The position numbers and the translations under genes were made by a program. Below, piece after piece: positions 9,101-15,481 of a stretch of 15,990 nt of DNA (the first letter of the stretch is position 1; each line of letters begins with the position of its first letter). The notes beneath the pieces are model-generated. The model worked only from the letters and a program-made list of their open reading frames with translations, was not told the DNA's origin and searched no databases. This DNA comes from Acanthaster planci. Lineage: Eukaryota > Echinodermata > Asteroidea > Valvatida > Acanthasteridae. The stretch is from contig NW_019091544.1 in NCBI RefSeq assembly GCF_001949145.1, positions 321,847-337,836 of the forward strand, written 5' to 3'.

Positions 9101-11092
9101 TGAGAACAGTAAACTGCAACTCAGTAACTGAGTCTAGGAAAACGGAAAGAATTCCTTTAATCATTGACTTGTGGAGTTAATACATTTCATTGAAAAAAGT
9201 TTATTTTCAAAGATGGATTTACACCGGGGAGATGTTGATTAATTTTAGATTTTTGCCCCGTCCGACGTGTATTAACACACTGTATACTCAGTGTTTGCCC
9301 CTGAAGGCTTGTGAAAAAACCACAAGCGTACTCGGGTGGGACTCAAACCCACGACTTCCTGCTTACTAGTGCAGACAGTGTGATAATACACCCAATTTAA
9401 TCACAAAAAGTTTCTGTTCTTATTGACATTTTGGACAGAGGTGTGTTATAGAACACATATTGACCAGTATGATTCCTTCACTCATGCATGTTCATGTCAA
9501 GGCCAGTAAGTGACCAAAAGCGGGTTCAAGACGACAATGGAAATAGGATTGTTTTCCATTTGCTCACAGTACCTTGGGGCATATGGACATGCATTAATGA
9601 CCTTAATGCCAGTTCATATGTGTATATTGTATCTTGTACGGTAGAAATATTGAAAGTTATATACCTGATGTTATTAATCTTGATTTTTCTTCGTTTACCT
9701 CTTTCTAGTGTTTTCTACGTATTTTATGAGCAGTACATTACCATGGCACATGATTCAGCCATCAGTCTGAGCATTGTTCTTGGCGCCATCTTTGTGATTA
9801 CGTTTGTGCTACTTGGTTTTGACCTCTTCTCGGCCTTCATTGTTGCCTTGACAATTGCCATGATAACCATCGACTTGTTGGGCTTGATGGTGCTGTGGAA
9901 TATTGATTTGAATGCAGTCTCATTGGTCAATCTTATCATGGTAAGTTAATCCCATTTCCCAGGAATAAAATTGCATTTGCAAGACCCTTGTGGTGTGGAG
10001 GTTTCATCCGTAAGTTTGAACTGAAGTGCTTATATATTTTTCTGCTGGAATGTTAGACTCATTTGCCAGGCCATTCTCTGTGTTCTCTCATAAGAGACTT
10101 ACTCACTTTTAAAAATTTTGCAGTCTGTGGGTATTTCAGTGGAGTTCTGTTCTCACATTGTTCGTGCCTTCGCCATAAGCACCAAGGAGAATCGGAGAGA
10201 GAGAGCCAAAGATGCACTTACTCACATGGGAAGCTCAGTAAGTTGATATCAAAATTTCCTTTGATCTACTGGTAGTTTTCTAGTGACTTCTGACGACATA
10301 TGACCTTTTTAAAAGTTCACAACTTCTGACCTCGCTCATACCTGGAAGTTGTCACTGATACTTTTGTCACCACTGAAAGTGCTATTTTTCTGACACTATT
10401 CAAACTCAGTTTACCTGCAATGCCATTTGACCTCATTAACCTTTGACCCCCATTTTGGTCTCCAGGTTTTGAGTGGTATAACGTTCACCAAGATCTGTGG
10501 TATCTTTGTGCTGGCTTTCTCCAAGTCTCAGTTGTTTGAGATATTCTACTTCCGAATGTACCTTGGCATTGTTATATTTGGAGCGAGCCATGGTCTAATG
10601 TTCCTTCCAGTCCTGCTGAGCTTTGTTGGTAAGTGTAAAGGGCAGCGCATGGTCAAAGGAGGTCACTAAAGGTTATTGTGCAGTTAGCTCAGTGGCATAT
10701 TCATTGTCAGATGGTTTAATCCTCTTAGAAATGAATCAGTTGACACGTCTGCAGTGTGTTGAAAATTTGTGGAGGTTTTAAAACAAAAAGTGCAGAAGTC
10801 GGGAGATGGAAATCTTTAGATCATTCTTAAGGACTGAATGATAAGAACATATGGGCTCAGTCTTAGCTTTGCAGTTGAAACTTTTCCATTGACAGGTCCC
10901 GGGATAAACAAGGCCAAGCTTCTTGAGGAACAGGACCGCGCTCCTATCATCCCACCAGCTGAGCCAAAGGTGTTTGAACCACCACCAGAAAGCCAAGTCA
11001 ATGCACCGGAAGTCCAAGTGCCAAGACAGAATCAAGCTGATCGCACTCCATTACTGCCCAGTGCTGATAGCCAAGGATATTATTATGCCTAA
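1..11092 (+). CDS. NPC1: NPC1-like intracellular cholesterol transporter, C-terminal 805 residues, 17 exons (5' partial)
   Basis: Niemann-Pick C1 family protein, which in animals exports cholesterol from the late endosome/lysosome membrane after receiving it from NPC2. Exons: 1-109, 2424-2587, 2804-2935, 3523-3705, 3851-3965, 4268-4395, 4920-5057, 5434-5523, 6957-7147, 7337-7461, 7643-7769, 7988-8049, 8719-8866, 9709-9940, 10124-10237, 10466-10628, 10896-11092. Joined, they give one open frame of 805 codons and TAA. Recognised landmarks in order: [15 protein letters not shown]; the sterol-sensing domain (about residues 106-270 of this part) with [12 protein letters not shown] and [63 protein letters not shown]. 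About 12 hydrophobic segments are visible. Human NPC1 has 1278 residues, so roughly the first 520 are outside the window. Intron phases are 1,0,0,0,1,0,0,0,2,1,2,1,2,0,0,1. NPC1 is preferred over its paralogue NPC1L1, but the N-terminal part needed to decide is missing. Confidence 0.93.
303..410 (+). repeat. degenerate tandem repeat, unit about ATTGAGGGGACACC
   Basis: The core ATTGA-GGGG-A-ACC recurs at about 318, 346, 369 and 391, each followed by a short spacer, giving periods of roughly 22-28 bases. The last two copies (ATTGAGGGGACACC at 369 and 391) are identical over 14 bases; the first is the most diverged. It lies in intron 1. Confidence 0.6.
1303..1338. repeat. TGTACA/ACATGT palindrome cluster
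   Basis: Overlapping copies of the self-complementary hexamers ACATGT and TGTACA and related forms, including ACATGTACATGCATGTGTAC. It is one of several clusters in intron 1. Confidence 0.55.
1899..1957. repeat. dense TGTACA/ACATGT palindrome cluster
   Basis: About 59 bases made mostly of TGTACA, ACATGT and CATGTAC units with short interruptions. The sequence is largely self-complementary, so it reads similarly on both strands and generates spurious Met-Tyr-Cys-Thr-rich frames. Smaller clusters occur at 486-498, 583-598 and 1999-2015. Confidence 0.65.
2206..2234. repeat. TACATG simple repeat
   Basis: ACATGTACATGTACATACATG runs as a near-perfect simple repeat of the 6-base unit TACATG (2206-2226), followed by TTTGTACA. 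It lies near the 3' end of intron 1. Confidence 0.6.
2424..2587 (+). CDS. NPC1: NPC1-like exon B
   Basis: Acceptor CAG at 2421-2423 and donor GTCAGT at 2588. It encodes the last part of the middle lumenal domain, with NNAT, TFPVNNY, an acidic/aromatic stretch around LLWEKAF, and NPNLTI. NNAT and NLTI give two N-glycosylation sequons, as expected on the lumenal side. It enters in phase 1 and leaves in phase 0. Confidence 0.92.
2804..2935 (+). CDS. NPC1: NPC1-like exon C, start of the sterol-sensing domain
   Basis: Acceptor CAG ends at 2803; donor GTAAGT starts at 2936. The 44 codons begin with [11 protein letters not shown], the amphipathic lead-in to the sterol-sensing domain. One membrane segment follows (from VFTIAGSY to about VLG), equivalent to human transmembrane segment 2, then a short basic cytosolic end. 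Phase 0 on both sides. Confidence 0.92.
2936..3522 (+). other. NPC1 intron 3 (587 b) with a minisatellite
   Basis: GT-AG intron with donor GTAAGT and a strong polypyrimidine acceptor (TTTTTCTTTCAG). Its only notable content is the 41-bp tandem repeat at 3241-3405. No gene was seen on either strand. Confidence 0.8.
3241..3405 (+). repeat. 41-bp minisatellite, 4 copies
   Basis: The unit starts CAGTGGGTGGGGCTAACTGG and ends GTCGGTGCCACCC. Copies begin at 3241, 3282, 3323 and 3364. The first three are identical over all 41 bases. The fourth keeps 29 bases (3364-3392) and then diverges, and a CAGTGG stub follows at 3406. Each unit carries GGGTGG near its start and CCACCC at its end, so a weak stem could form within a unit. 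Confidence 0.9.
3523..3705 (+). CDS. NPC1: NPC1-like exon D, sterol-sensing domain core
   Basis: Polypyrimidine acceptor ends at 3522. The 61 codons encode two membrane segments and the signature [19 protein letters not shown]. The proline of LQVPATL sits where human NPC1 has Pro691, a residue known to matter for sterol sensing. The exon ends in CAG and is followed by GCAAGT, a non-canonical GC donor; the only nearby GT (3710) breaks the frame. Confidence 0.92.
3706..3711 (+). promoter_or_regulatory. non-canonical GC splice donor (GC-AG intron 4)
   Basis: The exon ends CAG and the intron starts GCAAGT, matching the donor consensus everywhere except T to C at +2. The acceptor TATTACAG ends at 3850. 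Joining here gives YQ-RD in frame, as in other NPC1 proteins. Using the GT at 3710 adds four bases and soon produces a stop. The intron is 145 bases, the shortest in the gene. Confidence 0.85.
3851..3965 (+). CDS. NPC1: NPC1-like exon E, sterol-sensing domain
   Basis: Acceptor CAG ends at 3850; donor GTATGT at 3966. It begins with RDVRFP, continuing YQ from the previous exon, and contains [12 protein letters not shown] and [11 protein letters not shown], both hallmarks of this family. Enters in phase 0 and leaves in phase 1. Confidence 0.93.
3966..4267 (+). other. NPC1 intron 5 (302 b)
   Basis: GT-AG intron (GTATGT to GACAG). I see nothing notable in it. The reading frame is open for about 90 bases before the acceptor, but that stretch has no NPC1 similarity. 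Confidence 0.75.
4268..4395 (+). CDS. NPC1: NPC1-like exon F, end of the sterol-sensing domain
   Basis: Acceptor ends at 4267 (GACAG); donor GTGAGT at 4396. It encodes [17 protein letters not shown] and then the membrane segment around [14 protein letters not shown], the last segment of the sterol-sensing domain, followed by the start of a cytosolic loop. Phase 1 in, phase 0 out. Confidence 0.93.
4396..4919 (+). other. NPC1 intron 6 (524 b)
   Basis: GT-AG intron (GTGAGT to TTGCAG). No gene, repeat array or RNA signal recognised. It is AT-rich towards the 3' end. Confidence 0.75.
4920..5057 (+). CDS. NPC1: NPC1-like exon G, cytosolic loop
   Basis: Acceptor CAG ends at 4919; donor GTAAGT at 5058. 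The 46 codons start with [11 protein letters not shown], matching the conserved cytosolic loop after the sterol-sensing domain. A variable polar stretch follows, then [15 protein letters not shown] leading into the next membrane segment. Phase 0 on both sides. Confidence 0.92.
5058..5433 (+). other. NPC1 intron 7 (376 b)
   Basis: GT-AG intron (GTAAGT to TTACCAG). Nothing recognisable inside. Confidence 0.75.
5434..5523 (+). CDS. NPC1: NPC1-like exon H, membrane segment before the third lumenal domain
   Basis: Acceptor CAG ends at 5433; donor GTAAGT at 5524. Only 30 codons: the membrane segment [16 protein letters not shown], then [11 protein letters not shown], the conserved entry into the cysteine-rich lumenal domain. 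Phase 0 on both sides. Confidence 0.92.
5524..6956 (+). other. NPC1 intron 8 (1433 b)
   Basis: GT-AG intron (GTAAGT to TTTCTGCAG), second largest in the window. It contains a run of ten G at 5930-5939. AT-rich DNA with homopolymer T stretches occupies about 6690-6780. The open frames inside (for example 5830-6033 and 6531-6845) show no recognisable protein. Confidence 0.75.
5930..5939 (+). repeat. G10 homopolymer run
   Basis: Ten consecutive G residues in intron 8. A run this long is prone to length errors in sequencing, so the exact count is uncertain. Confidence 0.7.
6957..7147 (+). CDS. NPC1: NPC1-like exon I, cysteine-rich lumenal domain
   Basis: Acceptor TTTCTGCAG ends at 6956; donor GTGAGT at 7148. 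It begins DSYML, continuing MPH from the previous exon, and contains [10 protein letters not shown], the sequon NYTS and the cysteine pair ICGGSGCN. It leaves in phase 2. Confidence 0.93.
7337..7461 (+). CDS. NPC1: NPC1-like exon J, cysteine-rich lumenal domain
   Basis: Acceptor TTTCAG ends at 7336; donor GTACAT at 7462. It encodes [13 protein letters not shown] and the adjacent cysteines of FPCCMYY, both conserved in the family. Phase 2 in, phase 1 out. Confidence 0.92.
7643..7769 (+). CDS. NPC1: NPC1-like exon K, cysteine-rich lumenal domain
   Basis: Acceptor TTTTAG ends at 7642; donor GTATGT at 7770. It contains NCVPCR, the helix around [15 protein letters not shown], and KCSKG, which continues into GGHAAY in the next exon. 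Phase 1 in, phase 2 out. Confidence 0.92.
7988..8049 (+). CDS. NPC1: NPC1-like exon L (62-base exon)
   Basis: Acceptor TTGTAG ends at 7987; donor GTAAAG at 8050. It encodes the [10 protein letters not shown] block and a lysine-rich variable stretch. It is the smallest complete exon here. Phase 2 in, phase 1 out; the frame joins correctly to the flanking exons. Confidence 0.9.
8050..8718 (+). other. NPC1 intron 12 (669 b)
   Basis: GT-AG intron (GTAAAG to GCACAG). No repeat or gene recognised. An open frame at 8228-8476 resembles a hydrophobic peptide, but it has no family I know and lies wholly within the intron. Confidence 0.75.
8719..8866 (+). CDS. NPC1: NPC1-like exon M
   Basis: Acceptor TTGCACAG ends at 8718; donor GTGAGA at 8867. 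It encodes [13 protein letters not shown], then a helix with the sequon ANIT, and ends VYPY before the next membrane bundle. Phase 1 in, phase 2 out. Confidence 0.92.
8945..8954. promoter_or_regulatory. CLEAR-like E-box GTCACGTGAT
   Basis: It matches nine of the ten bases of the CLEAR element GTCACGTGAC, bound by TFEB-type factors at lysosomal genes. It is deep inside an intron and a single 10-mer is weak evidence; it may simply belong to a repeat. A related E-box, GTCATGTGAC, is at 3735-3744, also beside an ATTGG. Confidence 0.25.
9267..9391 (-). mobile_element. foldback element with tRNA-like T-arm (SINE or MITE-like)
   Basis: The ends are inverted repeats: 9267-9283 (GTGTATTAACACACTGT) pairs with 9375-9391 at 16 of 17 positions. 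On the minus strand the interior holds a perfect tRNA T-arm (GTGGG, loop TTTGAGT, CCCAC; 9352 down to 9336) containing a B-box-like GGTTTGAGTCC, preceded by a CTGC/GCAG stem like an anticodon arm. A second perfect hairpin (GCTTGTG/CACAAGC, 9307-9313 with 9321-9327) adjoins it. No good A box or complete cloverleaf is visible, so it is not a functional tRNA gene. It could be a degenerate tRNA-derived SINE or a small nonautonomous DNA transposon. I see no clear target-site duplication. Confidence 0.5.
9709..9940 (+). CDS. NPC1: NPC1-like exon N, second membrane bundle
   Basis: Acceptor CTTTCTAG ends at 9708; donor GTAAGT at 9941. It is the longest exon. It begins [10 protein letters not shown], then two membrane segments (around [16 protein letters not shown] and [15 protein letters not shown]) and [10 protein letters not shown], the start of a third. 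Phase 2 in, phase 0 out. Confidence 0.93.
10124..10237 (+). CDS. NPC1: NPC1-like exon O
   Basis: Acceptor TTTTGCAG ends at 10123; donor GTAAGT at 10238. It encodes [16 protein letters not shown], where human NPC1 reads [11 protein letters not shown], then a basic cytosolic helix and ALTHMGSS. Phase 0 on both sides. Confidence 0.93.
10466..10628 (+). CDS. NPC1: NPC1-like exon P, last membrane segments
   Basis: Acceptor TCTCCAG ends at 10465; donor GTAAGT at 10629. It encodes [20 protein letters not shown], then [13 protein letters not shown] and [13 protein letters not shown], the final membrane segments. Phase 0 in, phase 1 out. Confidence 0.93.
10685..10722 (+). mobile_element. tRNA-like A and B boxes, probable SINE fragment
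   Basis: TAGCTCAGTGG (10685-10695) is a perfect match to the tRNA A-box consensus. GGTTTAATCC (10713-10722) fits the B box with one mismatch. They are only 17 bases apart, too close for an intact tRNA, and no stems of a cloverleaf form. It lies in intron 16 and looks like a deleted tRNA-derived SINE head; chance cannot be ruled out. Confidence 0.35.
10896..11092 (+). CDS. NPC1: NPC1-like terminal exon, cytosolic tail and stop
   Basis: Acceptor TTGACAG ends at 10895; stop TAA at 11090-11092. After GPGINKAK the tail is proline-, glutamate- and glutamine-rich and does not match the human tail, which ends in LLNF. It holds two copies of a DR-x-P-hydrophobic-hydrophobic-P motif (10934-10963 and 11039-11068). 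The second, DRTPLL, fits the [DE]xxxL[LI] acidic dileucine consensus for endosome/lysosome sorting and lies 11 residues from the C-terminus. The final residues are GYYYA. Confidence 0.9.
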
Positions 11093-11525
11093 AAATATGA
11101 TCAAAGCTGAGATTAATTCTTTTTAGTAATTGTTTGTTTGTGGATATATGTGGAATGTTTTAGGAGTGGTAATAAGTCCAACTTGAGTAAACATACGAAG
11201 ATACTTCTCAAGCTCTTAATAATGGTGAGAGAATGCTGTAATTCAGAATTTCAAGCTGAAGATGTCCTTGTCAACCTAAGATATAGAGTTGACCATTTAT
11301 TTGTTAATTGGTGATAACAACACAAGTCATACGACTAGGCTATACATTGCCAGAATCTTGACCCAACAGTCATTGCATGGCGACATGTACTGATTAGGAT
11401 GGAAAATGCTATATCAAGAAATAATGATGGACGTAATTGAAAAGATTAGTATTGCATAATTAACTAGCTAATGGCTACAGACTGTTCCTAACCATTTCAA
11501 TAAACACTGACACTTGGCTGATTGT
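11093..11525 (+). other. NPC1: NPC1-like 3' untranslated region
   Basis: AT-rich sequence after the TAA stop with no long open frame. The end is inferred from the first canonical AATAAA (11499-11504) plus about 20 bases; the cleavage site itself is not visible. Confidence 0.55.
11499..11504 (+). terminator. polyadenylation signal AATAAA
   Basis: Canonical hexamer 407 bases after the NPC1-like stop codon, followed by a T-rich downstream stretch (TTTCATTTTTTTCC). Other AATAAA copies further on (for example near 12955) are less well placed. Confidence 0.6.
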
Positions 11526-13893
11526 ATTACTTTCATTTTTTTCCAACCTATTCATTTCTAGTAGCGCATATTGTCTGATATATATGTGACTTTAGCTTGA
11601 ATACTTCGCACATTGATCCATACAGTCTGAAGGTCATTGTCAGAAATTTCTTTTCAGTCAATCTTCGTGTACTGTGCAGATACTTCCACTGAACAGAAGT
11701 ACACTTACACATACACACACTGAATGAATCCAGCCAGTGTGTTATTTTAGGATGTTTCACTGTAATTTTTTTTGAGTCTGCATGAATGGTTAATTTTCCC
11801 TGTTGTTACAGTTGACAAGATATAGAATGATTAAAAACAATGCGAACTTTGGCCTGTGATGCAATTTATGGAAACCAGTGTTTTAGGACAAAGATTACTC
11901 TTTGTGATGAATTTAAGTGTATTACTCTTGACAAATATTGAATGTGGATGTAAAGATTTCAGCAGATTTAAAATATTTGCAATAAGTACATGTTTTCTTT
12001 TTGACATTTATGTTGTATATTCTTTTTGATATAGACGGAGATTTTAGATAATCTTCAACCATTACAAACTTGGTAATATTTTGTTTTACACAATTGCACT
12101 TGGTCAAGTTTGCCTTAACACTAATTTAAAATCAAGTATTTTATTGCAGAGCAAATTGTTATGTATAATCAGTTTAAACAACTGATAATTTGTGAAGTAA
12201 TGATGATTGTAATGACGAAATAAGGAATACTTTCTTTTGAGAATTGCAGTTCAGCACCATTGATTTTTATATGAAAACAGCACTGATGCCTCGGTCATGT
12301 ATTGTATTTTTATGAAAAATTGAATCGAGTTCACTTGTGTAATTTGTACATTCTGTGTAAGTTTACGTAGGTGTGCTTTCAATGTAAACCAAAAGTGATA
12401 AATGCGAGCTAAGTAACCTTAAAGAATTATTGCCCATTATAGACTGAGCACATGAATAACAAATACAATGTGCATATACACCACGTGTGCGCACCGGTTC
12501 GCGTGTTCATTGCTTACGCGCATGTTGTACGGAGGTTGCACGAATTGTCGCTGAATCCTGGTCCACAATAGTGGCTTTCAGAGGTCGGCTTAGCTTGGAG
12601 ACCATTATCCCTATTGTGGTCATTGTTAGGAGTACATGCACTTGCATGACGACAAAGCATGGAATTACATTAGGCTAACTGCAGCATTAAGATTAACATT
12701 AGGACAGCAGAAACTACAAATCTTATTCACTGAAAATGGATAGCTGTCCTGCTGAAGTGTTTTTCTCTCATTGAAACGCATAAATCTAAGGATGTATCAG
12801 TGCATGAAACTATTGCGCAAGACCTTTTTCGTAATTTGTGGAGAGATTTTGCCGTTGTTCTTGATTTGTGTTGTATGATTGATTTTATTTCTCCTTTCGA
12901 CATTTCATAAGTACTGAATAGACATGTGAATGTCTTCCAACAATTTCCGCGTGAAATAAATGGGTACCACGATTCAGATAAGTGTCTGGGAACCATTTCT
13001 TCCAAGTGACTGACAGTTACATTGTATTTTTTTCTTTGACGGTATATAGTGATCTTTGCGGTATTTCGATAATCTCAATTATAAGTGCATTACGGATGAA
13101 GTTTACCGTCTTAAATCTGTAAAATATTTTAAAGGAACTCGTGAATCACATCAAAACGAAATATTGTTCCACTGCAGTAATAATTTCTTTGTGTCCCATA
13201 CCAGGAAGGGAAGAGCAGGCATTTGAAACATTGTGGTACTGCCGATGCCCACTTCCGGTCGCTATTCAATGAAGGCTTGTTGAAACCTGGGTTCTAAACT
13301 TCGTTTGAATTTGTAGTTTAGAATCTTTAATTTTAATCGAAGTATACTCGGACCTTCAAATACTATTTGTTTCCTTTGCCAAAAATAAAACCCCAAAGTT
13401 AACGACTGGGTCGTAATATACTTTTCTCTATTGTCTCACGGGGATGTTAAAATTGAATTTGGAAAAAGCATTCTTACTGCTGAAGGAACCCATGTACGTT
13501 ACATGTACTTTTTTTAGGTTCTTGTCTAGTTACTAGCCTAAGTAAGTATTTACATCACCATTTATTGATCTGTGTTATCATTAGAGCGAAATGCAGTTTC
13601 GTTTTTATCTCATGTGAGAAAATGATCCAGTTGCTTACCACTGTTTCGCGACAAACATGTCATAACATGACATGTCCACATGACTCATGTAACGTTAACT
13701 AGGCCTATCATGACTGTTAACACACCGTACTAGAACCCTATCCTAACGTCATTTGTGTTAAGATTGAACCAGAGCTGCAGGGAGGCAATCGGATTGAAGT
13801 CATATATCTGTGTTTCTATGTGGATTCCGTGTTTTTAAGTGTACAACCTGACAATCAGGTGTTGGGCCAAGGCTAGTTTCATTCTGAGAAAAG
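11526..13893. other. intergenic region without a supported gene
   Basis: AT-rich between about 11526 and 12480, then a short CpG-rich patch at 12482-12535 that opens with a CACGTG E-box, then mixed sequence. A nine-base inverted repeat (CCACAATAG near 12563 with CTATTGTGG at 12611) and a palindrome at 13655-13675 are the only structures I noted. The 92-codon minus-strand frame at 12727-13005 has no recognisable family. Part of this region may belong to the transposon that follows, but I could not find its left end. Confidence 0.65.
13655..13675. repeat. perfect 9-bp inverted repeat with 3-base spacer
   Basis: ACATGTCAT (13655-13663), spacer AAC, ATGACATGT (13667-13675). It lies about 220 bases upstream of the transposase-like start. 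It could be a binding site for a dimeric protein, a transposon subterminal repeat, or chance among many CATG-type words. Confidence 0.45.
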
Positions 13894-14353
13894 ATGATGG
13901 AAAATGACATGTCCAACCACCCCGTTTGCCACATTTGTAATGTACGCCTTCAGTGTAAAAATTTAAAGGCATACACAAGACATTATCAAATTCACAGGCA
14001 TGAGAGAAATGTGCACTTTCCCTGCTGTGTCCCAGGATGTATGAAAACATGTTTTACTTACAAAGGGTTGGTGTCACATGTATCAAGACATCATGGAACA
14101 GGCATAGCTCATGGCAATGATGGAATTAGTGCCAGATATCAGAGTGCAGGTGTTAGTGTAAAATGCATGATGCAGTTTTGTCAACAGCAGTGTTCTGATA
14201 TTCAAGAATTTTTGGCACACTTGAAGAATCACATCAAGGAAGGATTGACTGTAGCATGCCCATTTGGAAATTTTACAAAGCAATTAAATGTAAAGTCTTC
14301 CTTGTCTTCACACATATCTAGATATCACAGACATTATACAGTGCATTCACTAA
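13894..14353 (+). pseudogene. transposase segment 1: four C2H2-like zinc fingers
   Basis: Finger 1: C12, C15, H30, H34 (spacing 2-14-3). Finger 2: C44, C49, H62, H66 (4-12-3). Finger 3: C91, C96, H109, H113 (4-12-3). Finger 4: C122, F127 where the second Cys is expected, H140, H145. Fingers of the C-x4-C type are common in DNA-binding parts of transposases. The second of two adjacent ATGs (13897) has the better start context (A at -3, G at +4). Translation runs into the N at 14355, where the frame changes. Confidence 0.75.
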
Positions 14354-14833
14354 GNACCAGCACTACTTTGCTCAAATGTGGACATTGACAGTCATTTTAG
14401 TAATCCACAAAGTAACACAGAACCATGCATTGATGCTTGTGAAGACAGTTCTGATGAGGATGATGAATGTGCAGATGAAAAAGGTGATAGTGTGGCCGAA
14501 TACACTAAGGCAATAGCATTGTTTTTGTTGAAGTTGCACTCAAAGTCACTTGTTCCTGAAACAACTATTCAAACAATAGTAGATGAAATGAACATTTTGC
14601 AACAACTTACTCGTGACAGTGCCAAGAAAAATGTCAAGTGTAAACTCATGAAAGCTGGGGTTTCTGGTGATGTCGTATGCAAAGTGGCAAATGATATTTT
14701 GGATGGCATAGCTGAATTGGGATGTAGCTTAGCACCATCAGAAGATTCACACCACTTTCAGTCCCAGCAATGTGGTACACTTCGCTCGAGTTACTCAGGA
14801 AGAATTACTACAAAAATACATTCAAATTTGTGA
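14354..14833 (+). pseudogene. transposase segment 2: acidic linker and helical region
   Basis: This frame continues from the base before the N, reading through CSNVDIDSH into an acidic stretch (EDSSDEDDECADEKGD) and then amphipathic helices (IALFLLKLH, TIQTIVDEMNILQQL). It ends at a TGA near 14833. The sense is lost some tens of bases earlier, because the next frame becomes meaningful from about 14790. No function is assigned to the helical region. Confidence 0.65.
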
Positions 14834-15444
14834 GTCCAGTAGAAATCAACCTCGGGATAGATTCCTCGGGCAAAACACATATCTGCCACTATGTTCCAAT
14901 TTTGGAAACTCTGAGGGTTTTGTGTGAAGACACATCAGTGCACAGACATTGGGTGCCAAATAGAGAAAGTAACCAAGGAAACTGCCTGAATAATATTCAT
15001 GATGGGAAAGTGTTCAAACAGAATGCATTTTTCCAGAGCAATCCTGATGCTTTGCAAATACTGCTGTTTCAGGACAGTTTCGAGATAGTGAACCCACTTG
15101 GATCAGCAAGATGTAAACACAAGGTACTTGGCATTTATTACACGCTCGGTAACATAGATCCTAGATGTAGGTCACAGATTGACACTATGCAATTGGTTAT
15201 GGTGTGCAAAGAAAAGTCAATCAAGGAATATGGGCCAGAAGCAGTATTGTCGAGACTTGTTAAAGATATACAGCAATTAGAATGCGAGGGAATTTCTGTA
15301 CATGGTGGGAAAGTTGTCAAGGGCACTTTATTGGCTATAATAGGTGACAATTTAGGATCCCATTATATTGGAGGTTTTACTGAAAGCTTCTGTGCAAGTT
15401 ACTACTGCCGTTACTGTCTCCGAAGTAAGAGTGATTGCAGATAA
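14770..15444 (+). pseudogene. transposase segment 3: core with two candidate catalytic Asp and CxxC
   Basis: A 224-codon open stretch. Recognisable from NYYKNTFKFVSPVE onward, then LG-D, YVPILETL, LLFQDSFEIVNPLG (candidate Asp at 15073-15075), a conserved core, IIGDNLGSHYIGGF (candidate Asp at 15346-15348) and YYCRYC. The frame is lost at about 15436 and stops at 15442-15444. The first ATG at 14770 is probably not a real start; the segment joins the preceding frame. Confidence 0.72.
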
Positions 15445-15481
15445 CCCACCTTACATTGAGGGATTGTACTGAACTAAAGAG

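Larger units (their letters stand above)
8867..9708 (+). other. NPC1 intron 13 (842 b)
   Basis: GT-AG intron (GTGAGA to TTTCTAG). It contains an inverted CCAAT box (ATTGG at 8930-8934) near a palindromic E-box (8945-8954), and a 125-bp foldback element with a tRNA-like T-arm at 9267-9391. The rest is featureless. Confidence 0.75.

Noticed and set aside
9336-9391. functional tRNA gene on the minus strand
   Set aside because: Only a T-arm and a doubtful anticodon-like stem are present; there is no acceptable D-arm, A box or acceptor stem.
9488-9949. 153-codon plus-strand open frame as a separate gene
   Set aside because: Its second half is NPC1 exon N (9709-9940); the first half is intron read through in the same frame.
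10838-11092. 84-codon frame ending at the NPC1 stop as an independent small gene
   Set aside because: It is the terminal NPC1 exon (10896-11092) with upstream intron sequence in frame.
1-11092. Patched or another sterol-sensing-domain protein instead of NPC1
   Set aside because: [20 protein letters not shown] and GISVEFCSH are specific to NPC1-type proteins and occur in the right order.
12727-13005. 92-codon minus-strand open frame in the intergenic region
   Set aside because: No recognisable motif or family, no coding-like composition, and no neighbouring exon signals.
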